Part shown: positions 1 to 8,736 of the stretch, in pieces
Position numbering within the stretch: position 1 is the first letter of the stretch
How the letters are laid out: each line of letters begins with the position of its first letter
Assembly (NCBI RefSeq): GCF_000003605.2
Contig: NW_003116463.1
Coordinates: forward strand, 247,237 to 268,790
Length of the DNA stretch: 21,554 nucleotides
Direction of reading: 5' to 3'
DNA from: Saccoglossus kowalevskii
Taxonomy: Eukaryota > Hemichordata > Enteropneusta > Harrimaniidae
Translations under genes and position numbers: made by a program
Notes under the pieces: model-generated
Database searches by the model: none
Told to the model about the DNA's origin: nothing
What the model saw: only the letters and a program-made list of their open reading frames with translations

Positions 1-52
1 TCATCAGGCACTTACAGGAAGGCAAAGATGGGTCTGTTAGAAAGCAGTTACA

Positions 53-124
53 TGTAGTCAATGATGAACCAATCAGAAGGCACTTACAGGAAGGCAAAGA
101 TGGGTCTGTTAGAAGGCAGTTACA
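53..124 (+). repeat. Reference monomer: a dimer of two diverged 36-bp half-units
   Basis: This is the first complete monomer when phased to start at TGTAGTCAAT. Half A is 53-88 and half B is 89-124. Aligning consensus forms of the halves without gaps gives about 26 identical positions of 36. The clearest shared block is AGAAGGCA followed by C or G and then TTACA, which ends both halves. Half A carries the CCAAT box; half B has GGTCTGTTAG at the matching place. The 3-bp loss that defines the 69-bp class falls at the A/B joint. I infer that a 36-bp ancestor was duplicated, diverged, and the dimer was then amplified. Confidence 0.85.
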
Positions 125-191
125 TGTAGTCAATGATAGGCCAATGAGAAGGCACTTACAGGAAGGCAAAGATGGGTCTGTTTGAAGGCAG

Positions 192-635
192 TTGCATGTA
201 GTCAATGATGAACCAATCAGAAAGCACTCACAGGAACGCAAAGATGGGTCTGTTAGAAGGCAGTTACATCTAGTCAATGATGGACCAATCAAAAGGCACT
301 TGGAAGGCAAAGATGGGTCTGTTAGAAGGCAGTTACATGTAGTCAATGATGGACCAATCAGAAGGAACTTACAGGAAGGCAAAGATGGGTCTGTCAGTGG
401 GCAGTTACATGTAGTCAATGATGAACCAATCAGAAGGCACTTACAGGAAGGCAAAGATGGGTCTGTTAGAAGGCAGATACATGTAGTCAATGATGGACCA
501 ATCAGAAGGCACTTGGAATGCAAAGATGGGTCTGTTAGAAGGCAGTTACATGTAGTCAATGATAGGCCAATCAGAAGGCACTTACAGGAAGGCAAAGATG
601 GGTCTGTCAGAAGGCAGTTGCACGTAGTCAATGAT
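192..635 (+). repeat. Duplicated block, about 0.44 kb, copied at 1332-1775
   Basis: This stretch matches 1332-1775 at a constant offset of 1140 bp. Shared marker variants appear in the same order: the cagttgcatg monomer, cactcacagg, acatctag, a cacttggaagg 69-mer, and gtctgtcagtgggcag. The copies differ at a few bases, such as gaacgc against gaaggc and gaaggaac against gaaggcac, plus the stop-creating cactagg that only the second copy has. Confidence 0.75.
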
Positions 636-1016
636 GAACCAATCAGACGGCACTTGCAAGGCAAAGATGGGTATGTCTTAGGGCAGTTACATGTAGTCAA
701 TGATTGGCCAATCAGAAGGCACTTACAGGAAGGCAAAGATGAGTCTGTCTGAAAGCAGTTACATGTAGTCAATGATGAACCAATCAGAAGGCATTTACAC
801 GAAAGCAAAGATGGGTCTGTCTGAAAGCATTTACATGTAGTCAATGATGGACCAATCAGAAGGCACTTACACGAAAGCAAAGATGGGCCTGTCTGAAGGC
901 AGTAACATGTAGTCAATGATGGACCAATGAGAAGGCACTTACAGGAAAGCAAAGATGGGTCTGTCTGAAAGCACTTACATGTAGTCAATGATGGACCAAT
1001 CAGAAGGCACTTACAG
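308..1016 (+). repeat. Duplicated block, about 0.7 kb, copied at 2732-3440
   Basis: The order of monomer variants here is repeated at an offset of 2424 bp. It runs through gaaggaacttac, gtcagtgggc, cagatacatg, the cacttggaatg 69-mer, gataggcc, gacggcacttgc, and the palindromic tgattggcc monomer. The copies diverge near 1016/3440, where one continues with ggcaaagatgggtctg and the other with agcaaagatggctttg. Confidence 0.8.
701..714. repeat. 14-bp perfect palindrome TGATTGGCCAATCA (first of 10 copies)
   Basis: In one monomer type the usual tgatggaccaatca reads TGATTGGCCAATCA, its own reverse complement. It puts two CCAAT boxes back to back, one on each strand. I count ten copies: 701-714, 1913-1926, 3125-3138, 5925-5938, 7137-7150, 12090-12103, 13232-13245, 15881-15894, 17940-17953 and 21231-21244. 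Each follows a cacttgcaagg 69-mer with gggtatgtcttagggcag, so the two monomers travel as a pair. Confidence 0.9.
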
Positions 1017-1320
1017 GAAGGCAAAGATGGGTCTGTCTGAAGGCAGTTACATGTAGTCAATGATGAACCAATCAGAAGGCACTTACAGGAAGGCAAAGAT
1101 GGGTCTGTTAGAAGGCAGATACATGTAGTCAATGATGGCCCAATCAGAAGGCACTTGGAATGCAAAGATGGGTCTGTTAGAAGGCAGTTACATGTAGTCA
1201 ATGATAGGCCAATCAGAAGGCACTTACAGGAAGGCAAAGATGGGTCTGTTTGAAGGCAGTTACATGTAGTCAATGATGGACCAATCAGAAGGCACTTACA
1301 GAAAGGCAAAGATGGGTCTG

Positions 1321-2760
1321 TCAGAAGGCAGTTGCATGTAGTCAATGATGAACCAATCAGAAAGCACTCACAGGAAGGCAAAGATGGGTCTGTTAGAAGG
1401 CAGTTACATCTAGTCAATGATGGCCCAATCAAAAGGCACTTGGAAGGCAAAGATGGGTCTGTTAGAAGGCAGTTACATGTAGTCAATGATGGACCAATCA
1501 GAAGGCACTTACAGGAAGGCAAAGATGGGTCTGTCAGTGGGTAGTTACATGTAGTCAATGATGAACCAATCAGAAGGCACTTACAGGAAAGCAAAGATGG
1601 GTTTGTTAGAAGGCAGATACATGTAGTCAATGATGGACCAATCAGAAGGCACTAGGAATGCAAAGATGGGTCTGTTAGAAGGCAGTTACATGTAGTCAAT
1701 GATAGGCCAATCAGAAGGCACTTACAGGAAGGCAAAGATGGGTCTGTCAGAAGGCAGTTGCATGTAGTCAATGATGAACCAATCAGAAAGCACTCACAGA
1801 AAGGCAAAGATGGGTCTGTCAGAAGGCAGTTACATGTAGTCAATGATGGACCAATCAGAAGGCACTTGCAAGGCAAAGATGGGTATGTCTTAGGGCAGTT
1901 ACATGTAGTCAATGATTGGCCAATCAGAAGGCACTTACAGGAAGGCAAAGATGAGTCTGTCTGAAAGCAGTTACATGTAGTCAATGATGAACCAATCAGA
2001 AGGTATTTACATGAAAGCAAAGATGGGTCTGTCTGAAAGCATTTACATGTAGTCAATGATGGACCAATCAGAAGGCACTTACACGAAAGCAAAGATGGGC
2101 CTGTCTGAAAGCACTTACATGTAGTCAATGATGGACCACTGAGAAGGCACTTACAGGAAAGCAAAGATGGGTCTGTCTGAAAGCACTTACATGTAGTCAA
2201 TGATGGACCAATCAGAAGGCACTTACAGGAAGGCAAAGATGGGTCTGTCTGAAGGCAGTTACATGTAGTCAATGATGAACCAATCAGAAGGCACTTACAG
2301 GAAGGCGAAGATAGGTCTGTTAGAAGGCAGATACATGTAGTCAATGATGGACCAATCAGAAGGCACTTGGAATGCAAAGATGGGTCTGTTTGAAGGCAGT
2401 TACATGTAGTCAATGATGGACCAATCAGAAGGCACTTACAGAAAGACAAAGATGGGTCTGTCAGAAGGCAGTTGCATGTAGTCAATGATGAAGCAATCAG
2501 AAAGCACTCACAGAAAGGCAAAGATGGGTCTGTCAGAAGGCAGTTACATGTAGTCAATGATGGACCAATCAGAAGGCACTTGGAAGGCAAAGATGGGTCT
2601 GTGTAAAGGCAGTTACATCTAGTCAATGATGGGCCAATCAGAAGGCAATTACAGGAACGCAAAGGTGGGTCTGTCAGTGGGCAGTTACATCTAGTCAATG
2701 ATGAACCAATCAGAAGGCACTTACAGGAAGGCAAAGATGGGTCTGTTAGAAGGCAGTTAC
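1321..2760 (+). repeat. 1.44-kb block duplicated almost exactly at 17348-18787
   Basis: These roughly 20 monomers recur at an offset of 16027 bp. By eye I find only a handful of differences: three bases in the monomer near 2105-2120 (aaagcactt against aaggcagta) and aaagatggg against aaagttggg near 18620. The distant copy starts exactly where a deletion-rich patch ends (about 17347). The copies separate near 2761/18788, at acatgtag against acatctag. Confidence 0.88.
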
Positions 2761-3267
2761 ATGTAGTCAATGATGGACCAATCAGAAGGAACTTACAGGA
2801 AGGCAAAGATGGGTCTGTCAGTGGGCAGTTACATGTAGTCAATGATGAACCAATCAGAAGGCACTTACAGGAAGGCAAAGATGGGTCTGTTAGAAGGCAG
2901 ATACATGTAGTCAATGATGGACCAATCAGAAGGCACTTGGAATGCAAAGATGGGTCTGTTAGAAGGCAGTTACATGTAGTCAATGATAGGCCAATCAGAA
3001 GGCACTTACAGGAAGGCAAAGATGGGTCTGTCAGAAGGCAGTTGCATGTAGTCAATGATGAACCAATCAGACGGCACTTGCAAGGCAAAGATGGGTATGT
3101 CTTAGGGCAGTTACATGTAGTCAATGATTGGCCAATCAGAAGGCACTTACAGGAAGGCAAAGATGAGTCTGTCTGAAAGCAGTTACATGTAGTCAATGAT
3201 GAACCAATCAGAAGGCATTTACACGAAAGCAAAGATGGGTCTGTCTGAAAGCATTTACATGTAGTCA
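1608..3267 (+). repeat. 1.66-kb block duplicated at 5620-7280
   Basis: About 23 monomers are shared at an offset of 4012 bp, including the cactaggaatg 69-mer that breaks the minus frame and two palindromic tgattggcc monomers. The offset becomes 4013 after the T7 run at 7195-7201, which replaces ttacat in the other copy. The block ends where the second copy switches to a caatggtgg monomer near 7280. Confidence 0.85.
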
Positions 3268-4369
3268 ATGATGGACCAATCAGAAGGCACTTACACGAAA
3301 GCAAAGATGGGCCTGTCTGAAGGCAGTAACATGTAGTCAATGATGGACCAATGAGAAGGCACTTACAGGAAAGCAAAGATGGGTCTGTCTGAAAGCACTT
3401 ACATGTAGTCAATGATGGACCAATCAGAAGGCACTTACAGGAAAGCAAAGATGGCTTTGTCAGAAGGCAGTTACATGTAGTCAATGATGAACCAATCAGA
3501 AGGCACTTACAGGAAGGCAAAGATGGGTCTGTTAGAAGGCAGATACATGTAGTCAATGATGGACCAATCAGAAGGCACTTACAGGAAGGCAAATATGAGT
3601 CTGTCTGAAAGCAGTTACATGTAGTCAATGATGAACCAATCAGAAGGCATTTACAGTAAGGCAAAGATGGGTCTGTTAGAAGGCAGATACATGTAGTCAA
3701 TGATGGACCAATCAGAAGGCACTTACAGGAAGGCAAATATGAGTCTGTCTGAAAGCAGTTACATGTAGTCAATGATGAACCAATCAGAAGGCATTTACAC
3801 GAAAGCAAAGATGGGTCTGTCTGAAGGCAGTGACATGTAGTCAATGATGGATCAATCAGAAGGCACTTACACGAAAGCAAAGATGGGTCTGTCTGAAAGC
3901 ATTTACATGTAGTCAATGATGGACCAATCAGAAGGCACTTACACGAAAGCAAAGATGGGCCTGTCTGAAGGCAGTAACATGTAGTCAATGATGGACCAAT
4001 GAGAAGGCACTTACAGGAAAGCAAAGATGGGTCTGTCTGAAAGCACTTACATGTAGTCAATGATGGACCAATCAGAAGGCACTTACAGGAAGGCAAAGAT
4101 GGGTCTGTCTGAAGGCAATTACATGTAGTCAATGATGGACCAATCAGAAGGCACTTACAGGAAAGCAAAGATGGGTCTGTCTTAAGGCAGTTACATGTAG
4201 TCAATGATGAACCAATGAAAAGGCACTTACTGGAAGGCAAATATGAGTCTGTCTGAGAGCAGTTACATGTAGTCAATGATGGACCAATCAGAGGACACTT
4301 ACAGGAAGGCAAAGATGGATATGTCAGAAGGCAGTTACATCTAGTCAATGATGGACCAATCAGAAGCAC
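1652..4369 (-). other. Minus-strand open frame of 24-residue Cys repeats (905 codons), probably not a gene
   Basis: The translation repeats CKCLLIGPSLTT then CNCLLTDPSLPS with substitutions. It ends at TAG 1652-1654 in a cactagg 69-mer. The right end is set by the two deletions at 4366-4379, and the nominal start is GTG. There is no ATG in the frame, no signal peptide and no change of composition along its length. Replacement changes are common, for example N/I/Y/K/H between the two cysteines. Confidence 0.4.
2406..3260 (+). repeat. 0.85-kb block duplicated at about 11371-12225
   Basis: The match is at an offset of 8965 bp and starts from the cagaaagacaaag and gatgaagcaatc monomers. The second copy carries three single-base indels near its right end (12043-12166), after which it joins a different series. 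The same segment is also related to 6418-7270 through the 4012-bp offset, so at least three versions of it exist in the window. Confidence 0.8.
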
Positions 4370-4379
4370 TTACAGGAAG
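4366..4379. other. Two single-base deletions at a block switch
   Basis: Near 4366 cagaaggcac is cagaagcac, and near 4379 gaaggtaaag is gaagtaaag; both losses are in GG. The gtaaag variant itself occurs intact at about 13047 and 15696. The series before this point normally continues differently (caataatgg, then cactcac), so the deletions sit at a junction. Confidence 0.7.
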
Positions 4380-4789
4380 TAAAGATGGGTCTGTCTGAAA
4401 GCAGTTACATGTAGTCAATGATGGATCAATCAGAATGCACTTACACGAAAGCAAAGATGGGTCTGTCTGAAAGCATTTACATGTAGTCAATGAAGGACCA
4501 ATCAGAAGGCACTTACACGAAAGCAAAGTTGGGCCTGTCTGAAGGCAGTAACATGTAGTCAATGATGAACCAATGAGAAGGCACTTACAGGAAAGCAAAG
4601 ATGGGTCTGTCTGAAAGCACTTACATGTAGTCAATGATGGACCAATCAGAAGGCACTTACAGGAAGGCAAAGATGGGTCTGTCTGAAGGCAGTTACATGT
4701 AGTCAATGATGGACCAATCAGAAGGCACTTACAGGAAAGCAAAGATGGGTCTGTCTTAAGGCAGTTACATGTAGTCAATGATGAACCAA

Positions 4790-5618
4790 TGAAAAGGCAC
4801 TTACAGGAAAGCAAAGATGGGTCTGTCTGAAAGCACTTACATGTAGTCAATGATGGACCAATCAGAAGGCACTTACAGGAAGGCAAAGATGGGTCTGTCT
4901 GAAGGCAGTTACATGTAGTCAATGATGGGCCAATCAGAAGGCACTTACAGGAAAGCAAAGATGGGTCTGTCTTAAGGCAGTTACATGTAGTCAATGATGA
5001 ACCAATGAAAAGGCACTTACTGGAAGGCAAATATGAGTCTGTCTGAGAGCAGTTACATGTAGTCAATGATGGGCCAATCAGAGGGCACTTACAGGAAGGC
5101 AAAGATGGATATGTCAGAAGGCAGTTACATCTAGTCAATAATGGAACAATCAGAAAGCACTCACAGAAAGGCAAAGATGGGTCTGTCAGAAGGCAGTTAC
5201 ATGTAGTCAATGATGGACCAATCAGAAGGCACTTACAGGAAGGCAAATATGAGTCTGTCTGAAAGCAGTTACATGTAGTCAATGATGAACCAATCAGAAG
5301 GCATTTACAGTAAGGCAAAGATGGGTCTGTTAGAAGGCAGATACATGTAGTCAATGATGGACCAATCAGAAGGCACTTACAGGAAAGCAAAGATGGGTCT
5401 GTCTTAAGGCAGTTACATGTAGTCAATGATGAACCAATGAAAAGGCACTTACTGGAAGGCAAATATGAGTCTGTCTGAGAGCAGTTACATGTAGTCAATG
5501 ATGGGCCAATCAGAGGGCACTTACAGGAAGGCAAAGATGGATATGTCAGAAGGCAGTTACATCTAGTCAATAATGGAACAATCAGAAAGCACTCACAGAA
5601 AGGCAAAGATGGGTCTGT
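4790..5618 (+). repeat. 0.83-kb block duplicated at 9593-10421
   Basis: This segment recurs at an offset of 4803 bp. It contains two copies, 432 bp apart, of the unusual agtcaataatggaacaatc monomer, at 5136 and 5568 (matching 9939 and 10371). One difference I noticed is gatgggcc against gatggacc near 4927. It is part of the same family as the 1296-bp tandem pair. Confidence 0.82.
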
Positions 5619-5663
5619 TAGAAGGCAGATACATGTAGTCAATGATGGACCAATCAGAAGGCA

Positions 5664-7172
5664 CTAGGAATGCAAAGATGGGTCTGTTAGAAGGCAGTTA
5701 CATGTAGTCAATGATAGGCCAATCAGAAGGCACTTACAGGAAGGCAAAGATGGGTCTGTCAGAAGGCAGTTGCATGTAGTCAATGATGAACCAATCAGAA
5801 AGCACTCACAGAAAGGCAAAGATGGGTCTGTCAGAAGGCAGTTACATGTAGTCAATGATGGACCAATCAGAAGGCACTTGCAAGGCAAAGATGGGTATGT
5901 CTTAGGGCAGTTACATGTAGTCAATGATTGGCCAATCAGAAGGCACTTACAGGAAGGCAAAGATGAGTCTGTCTGAAAGCAGTTACATGTAGTCAATGAT
6001 GAACCAATCAGAAGGTATTTACACGAAAGCAAAGATGGGTCTGTCTGAAAGCATTTACATGTAGTCAATGATGGACCAATCAGAAGGCACTTACACGAAA
6101 GCAAAGATGGGCCTGTCTGAAGGCAGTAACATGTAGTCAATGATGGACCACTGAGAAGGCACTTACAGGAAAGCAAAGATGGGTCTGTCTGAAAGCACTT
6201 ACATGTAGTCAATGATGGACCAATCAGAAGGCACTTACAGGAAGGCAAAGATGGGTCTGTCTGAAGGCAGTTACATGTAGTCAATGATGAACCAATCAGA
6301 AGGCACTTACAGGAAGGCAAAGATGGGTCTGTTAGAAGGCAGATACATGTAGTCAATGATGGACCAATCAGAAGGCACTTGGAATGCAAAGATGGGTCTG
6401 TTTGAAGGCAGTTACATGTAGTCAATGATGGACCAATCAGAAGGCACTTACAGAAAGACAAAGATGGGTCTGTCAGAAGGCAGTTGCATGTAGTCAATGA
6501 TGAAGCAATCAGAAAGCACTCACAGAAAGGCAAAGATGGGTCTGTCAGAAGGCAGTTACATGTAGTCAATGATGGACCAATCAGAAGGCACTTGGAAGGC
6601 AAAGATGGGTCTGTGTAAAGGCAGTTACATCTAGTCAATGATGGGCCAATCAGAAGGCAATTACAGGAACGCAAAGGTGGGTCTGTCAGTGGGCAGTTAC
6701 ATCTAGTCAATGATGAACCAATCAGAAGGCACTTACAGGAAGGCAAAGATGGGTCTGTTAGAAGGCAGTTACATGTAGTCAATGATGAACCAATCAGAAG
6801 GAACTTACAGGAAGGCAAAGATGGGTCTGTCAGTGGGCAGTTACATGTAGTCAATGATGAACCAATCAGAAGGCACTTACAGGAAGGCAAAGATGGGTCT
6901 GTTAGAAGGCAGATACATGTAGTCAATGATGGACCAATCAGAAGGCACTTGGAATGCAAAGATGGGTCTGTTAGAAGGCAGTTACATGTAGTCAATGATA
7001 GGCCAATCAGAAGGCACTTACAGGAAGGCAAAGATGGGTCTGTCAGAAGGCAGTTGCATGTAGTCAATGATGAACCAATCAGACGGCACTTGCAAGGCAA
7101 AGATGGGTATGTCTTAGGGCAGTTACATGTAGTCAATGATTGGCCAATCAGAAGGCACTTACAGGAAGGCAA
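5664..7172 (-). other. Minus-strand open frame of Cys repeats (502 codons)
   Basis: It ends at TAG 5664-5666, in the same cactaggaatg context as at 1652, and is cut off upstream by the T7 run at 7195-7201. The content matches 1652-3160 almost unit for unit because the DNA block is duplicated at offset 4012. The shared stop was therefore copied along with the block. Confidence 0.35.
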
Positions 7173-7194
7173 AGATGAGTCTGTCTGAAAGCAG

Positions 7195-7201
7195 TTTTTT
7201 T
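7195..7201. other. T7 run replacing part of a monomer
   Basis: The expected gcagttacatgtagtc reads gcag, seven T, then gtagtc. Three internal bases (aca) are lost and the segment gains one base in net length, shifting both open frames. No other monomer has such a run. It lies about 80 bp before a switch between block families. Confidence 0.85.
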
Positions 7202-7260
7202 GTAGTCAATGATGAACCAATCAGAAGGCATTTACACGAAAGCAAAGATGGGTCTGTCTG

Positions 7261-7925
7261 AAAGCATTTACATGTAGTCAATGGTGGACCAATCAGAAGG
7301 CACTTACACGAAAGCAAAGATGGATCTGTCTGAAAGCACTTACATGTAGTCAATGATGGACCAATCAGAAGGCACTTACAGGAAGGCAAAGATGGGTCTG
7401 TCTGAAGGCAGTTACATGTAGTCAATGATGAACCAATCAGAAGGCACTTACAGGAAGGCAAAGATGGGTCTGTTAGAAGGCAGATACATGTAGTCAATGA
7501 TGGACCAATCAGAAGGCACTTGGAATGCAAAGATGGGTCTGTTTGAAGGCAGTTACATCTAGTCAATGATGGACCAATCAAAAGGCACTTACAGGAAAGC
7601 AAAGATGGCTCTGTCAGAAGGCAGTTACATGTAGTCAATGATAAACCAATCAGAAGGCACTTACAGGAAGGCAAAGATGGGTCTGTTAGAAGGCAGATAC
7701 ATGTAGTCAATGATGGCCCAATCAAAAGGCACTTACAGGAAAGCAAAGATGGCTTTGTCAGAAGGCAGTTACATGTAGTCAATGATGAACCAATCAGAAG
7801 GCACTTACAGGAAATCAAAGATGGGTCTGTTAGAAGGCAGATACATGTAGTCAATGATGGACCAATCAGAAGGCACTTACAGGAAGGCAAATATGAGTCT
7901 GTCTGAAAGCAGTTACATGTAGTCA
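7261..7925 (+). repeat. 0.66-kb block present three times (7261, 13355, 19491)
   Basis: The series begins with aaagcatttacatgtagtcaatggtgg and passes through ggatctgtctg, cacttggaatg, acatctag, gataaacc, gatggccc with gctttgtcag, and ggaaatcaaag. It recurs at 13355 (offset 6094) and at 19491-20155 (offset 12230). In the middle copy the last five monomers are duplicated in tandem (13614-14327), so that version is 357 bp longer. Confidence 0.82.
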
Positions 7926-8250
7926 ATGATGACCAATCAGAAGGCATTTACAGGAAGGCAAAGATGGGTCTGTTAGAAGGCAGATACATGTAGTCAATGA
8001 TGGACCAATCAGAAGGCACTTACAGGAAGGCAAATATGAGTCTGTCTGAAAGCAGTTACATGTAGTCAATGATGAACCAATCAGAAGGCATTTACACGAA
8101 AGCAAAGATGGGTCTGTCTGAAGGCAGTTACATGTAGTCAATGATGGATCAATCAGAAGGCACTTACACGAAAGCAAAGATGGGTCTGTCTGAAAGCATT
8201 TACATGTAGTCAATGATGGACCAATCAGAAGGCACTTACACGAAAGCAAA

Positions 8251-8394
8251 GATGGGCCTGTCTGAAGGCAGTAACATGTAGTCAATGATGGACCAATGAA
8301 AAGGCACTTACAGGAAAGCAAAGATGGGCCTGTCTGAAGGCAGTAACATGTAGTCAATGATGGACCAATGAAAAGGCACTTACAGGAAAGCAAA
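8251..8394 (+). repeat. Single-monomer tandem duplication (2 x 72 bp)
   Basis: Two adjacent monomers, 8251-8322 and 8323-8394, are identical by eye. Each starts gatgggcctgtctgaagg and contains the rare cagtaacatg and ccaatgaaaagg variants. Parallel blocks elsewhere, for example near 9547 and 10843, have only one such monomer, so this is a recent local gain of one unit. Confidence 0.85.
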
Positions 8395-8736
8395 GATGGG
8401 TCTGTCTGAAAGCACTTACATGTAGTCAATGATGGACCAATCAGAAGGCACTTACAGGAAGGCAAAGATGGGTCTGTCTGAAGGCAGTTACATGTAGTCA
8501 ATGATGGACCAATCAGAAGGCACTTACAGGAAAGCAAAGATGGGTCTGTCTTAAGGCAGTTACATGTAGTCAATGATGAACCAATGAAAAGGCACTTACT
8601 GGAAGGCAAATATGAGTCTGTCTGAGAGCAGTTACATGTAGTCAATGATGGGCCAATCAGAGGGCACTTACAGGAAGGCAAAGATGGATATGTCAGAAGG
8701 CAGTTACATCTAGTCAATAATGGAACAATCAGAAAG

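Larger units (their letters stand above)
1..1649 (-). other. Minus-strand open frame, left-edge segment (doubtful as a gene)
   Basis: Reading in the same register as the segments to the right, I see no stop on the minus strand from the TAG at 1652-1654 down to the left edge. It would encode 24-residue repeats with CxC pairs every 12 residues. The sequence gives no start, no ending and no non-repeat domain. It is open mainly because the monomer has no stop in this frame. Confidence 0.35.
4341..5642 (-). other. Minus-strand open frame of Cys repeats (433 codons), frameshifted at its end
   Basis: This is the same 24-residue repeat, lying between the TAG at 5664 and the deletions at 4366-4379. 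After crossing those deletions it runs out of register for about 13 residues before stopping, so its C-terminus is an artefact of the indels. The nominal start is TTG. Confidence 0.35.
7159..7947 (-). other. Minus-strand open frame of Cys repeats (262 codons) between two frameshifts
   Basis: This segment lies between the one-base loss near 7931 (gatgaccaatc) and the T7 run at 7195. Its first and last few residues are out of register because of those indels. The rest is the usual 24-residue repeat. Confidence 0.3.

Noticed and set aside
671-690. Telomere-like TTAGGG in gtcttagggcag
   Set aside because: It is a single hexamer within one monomer type, never in tandem with itself.
192-752. Plus-strand open frame of 186 codons (KDGSVRRQLHVVND repeats) and shorter plus-strand copies at 1332, 1758, 2937, 5770, 6949, 11902, 17242, 17785 and 21076
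   Set aside because: They are open only where monomers have gttag or gtcag; the commoner gtctga, cagtaa and gtgtaa variants put stops in the same frame. The nominal starts I checked (192 and 2937) are TTG, and the pieces recur only because the blocks are duplicated.
5133-5145. Possible polyadenylation signal near caataatgg
   Set aside because: The sequence is CAATAATGG, not AATAAA, and it is just a monomer variant repeated about 11 times.
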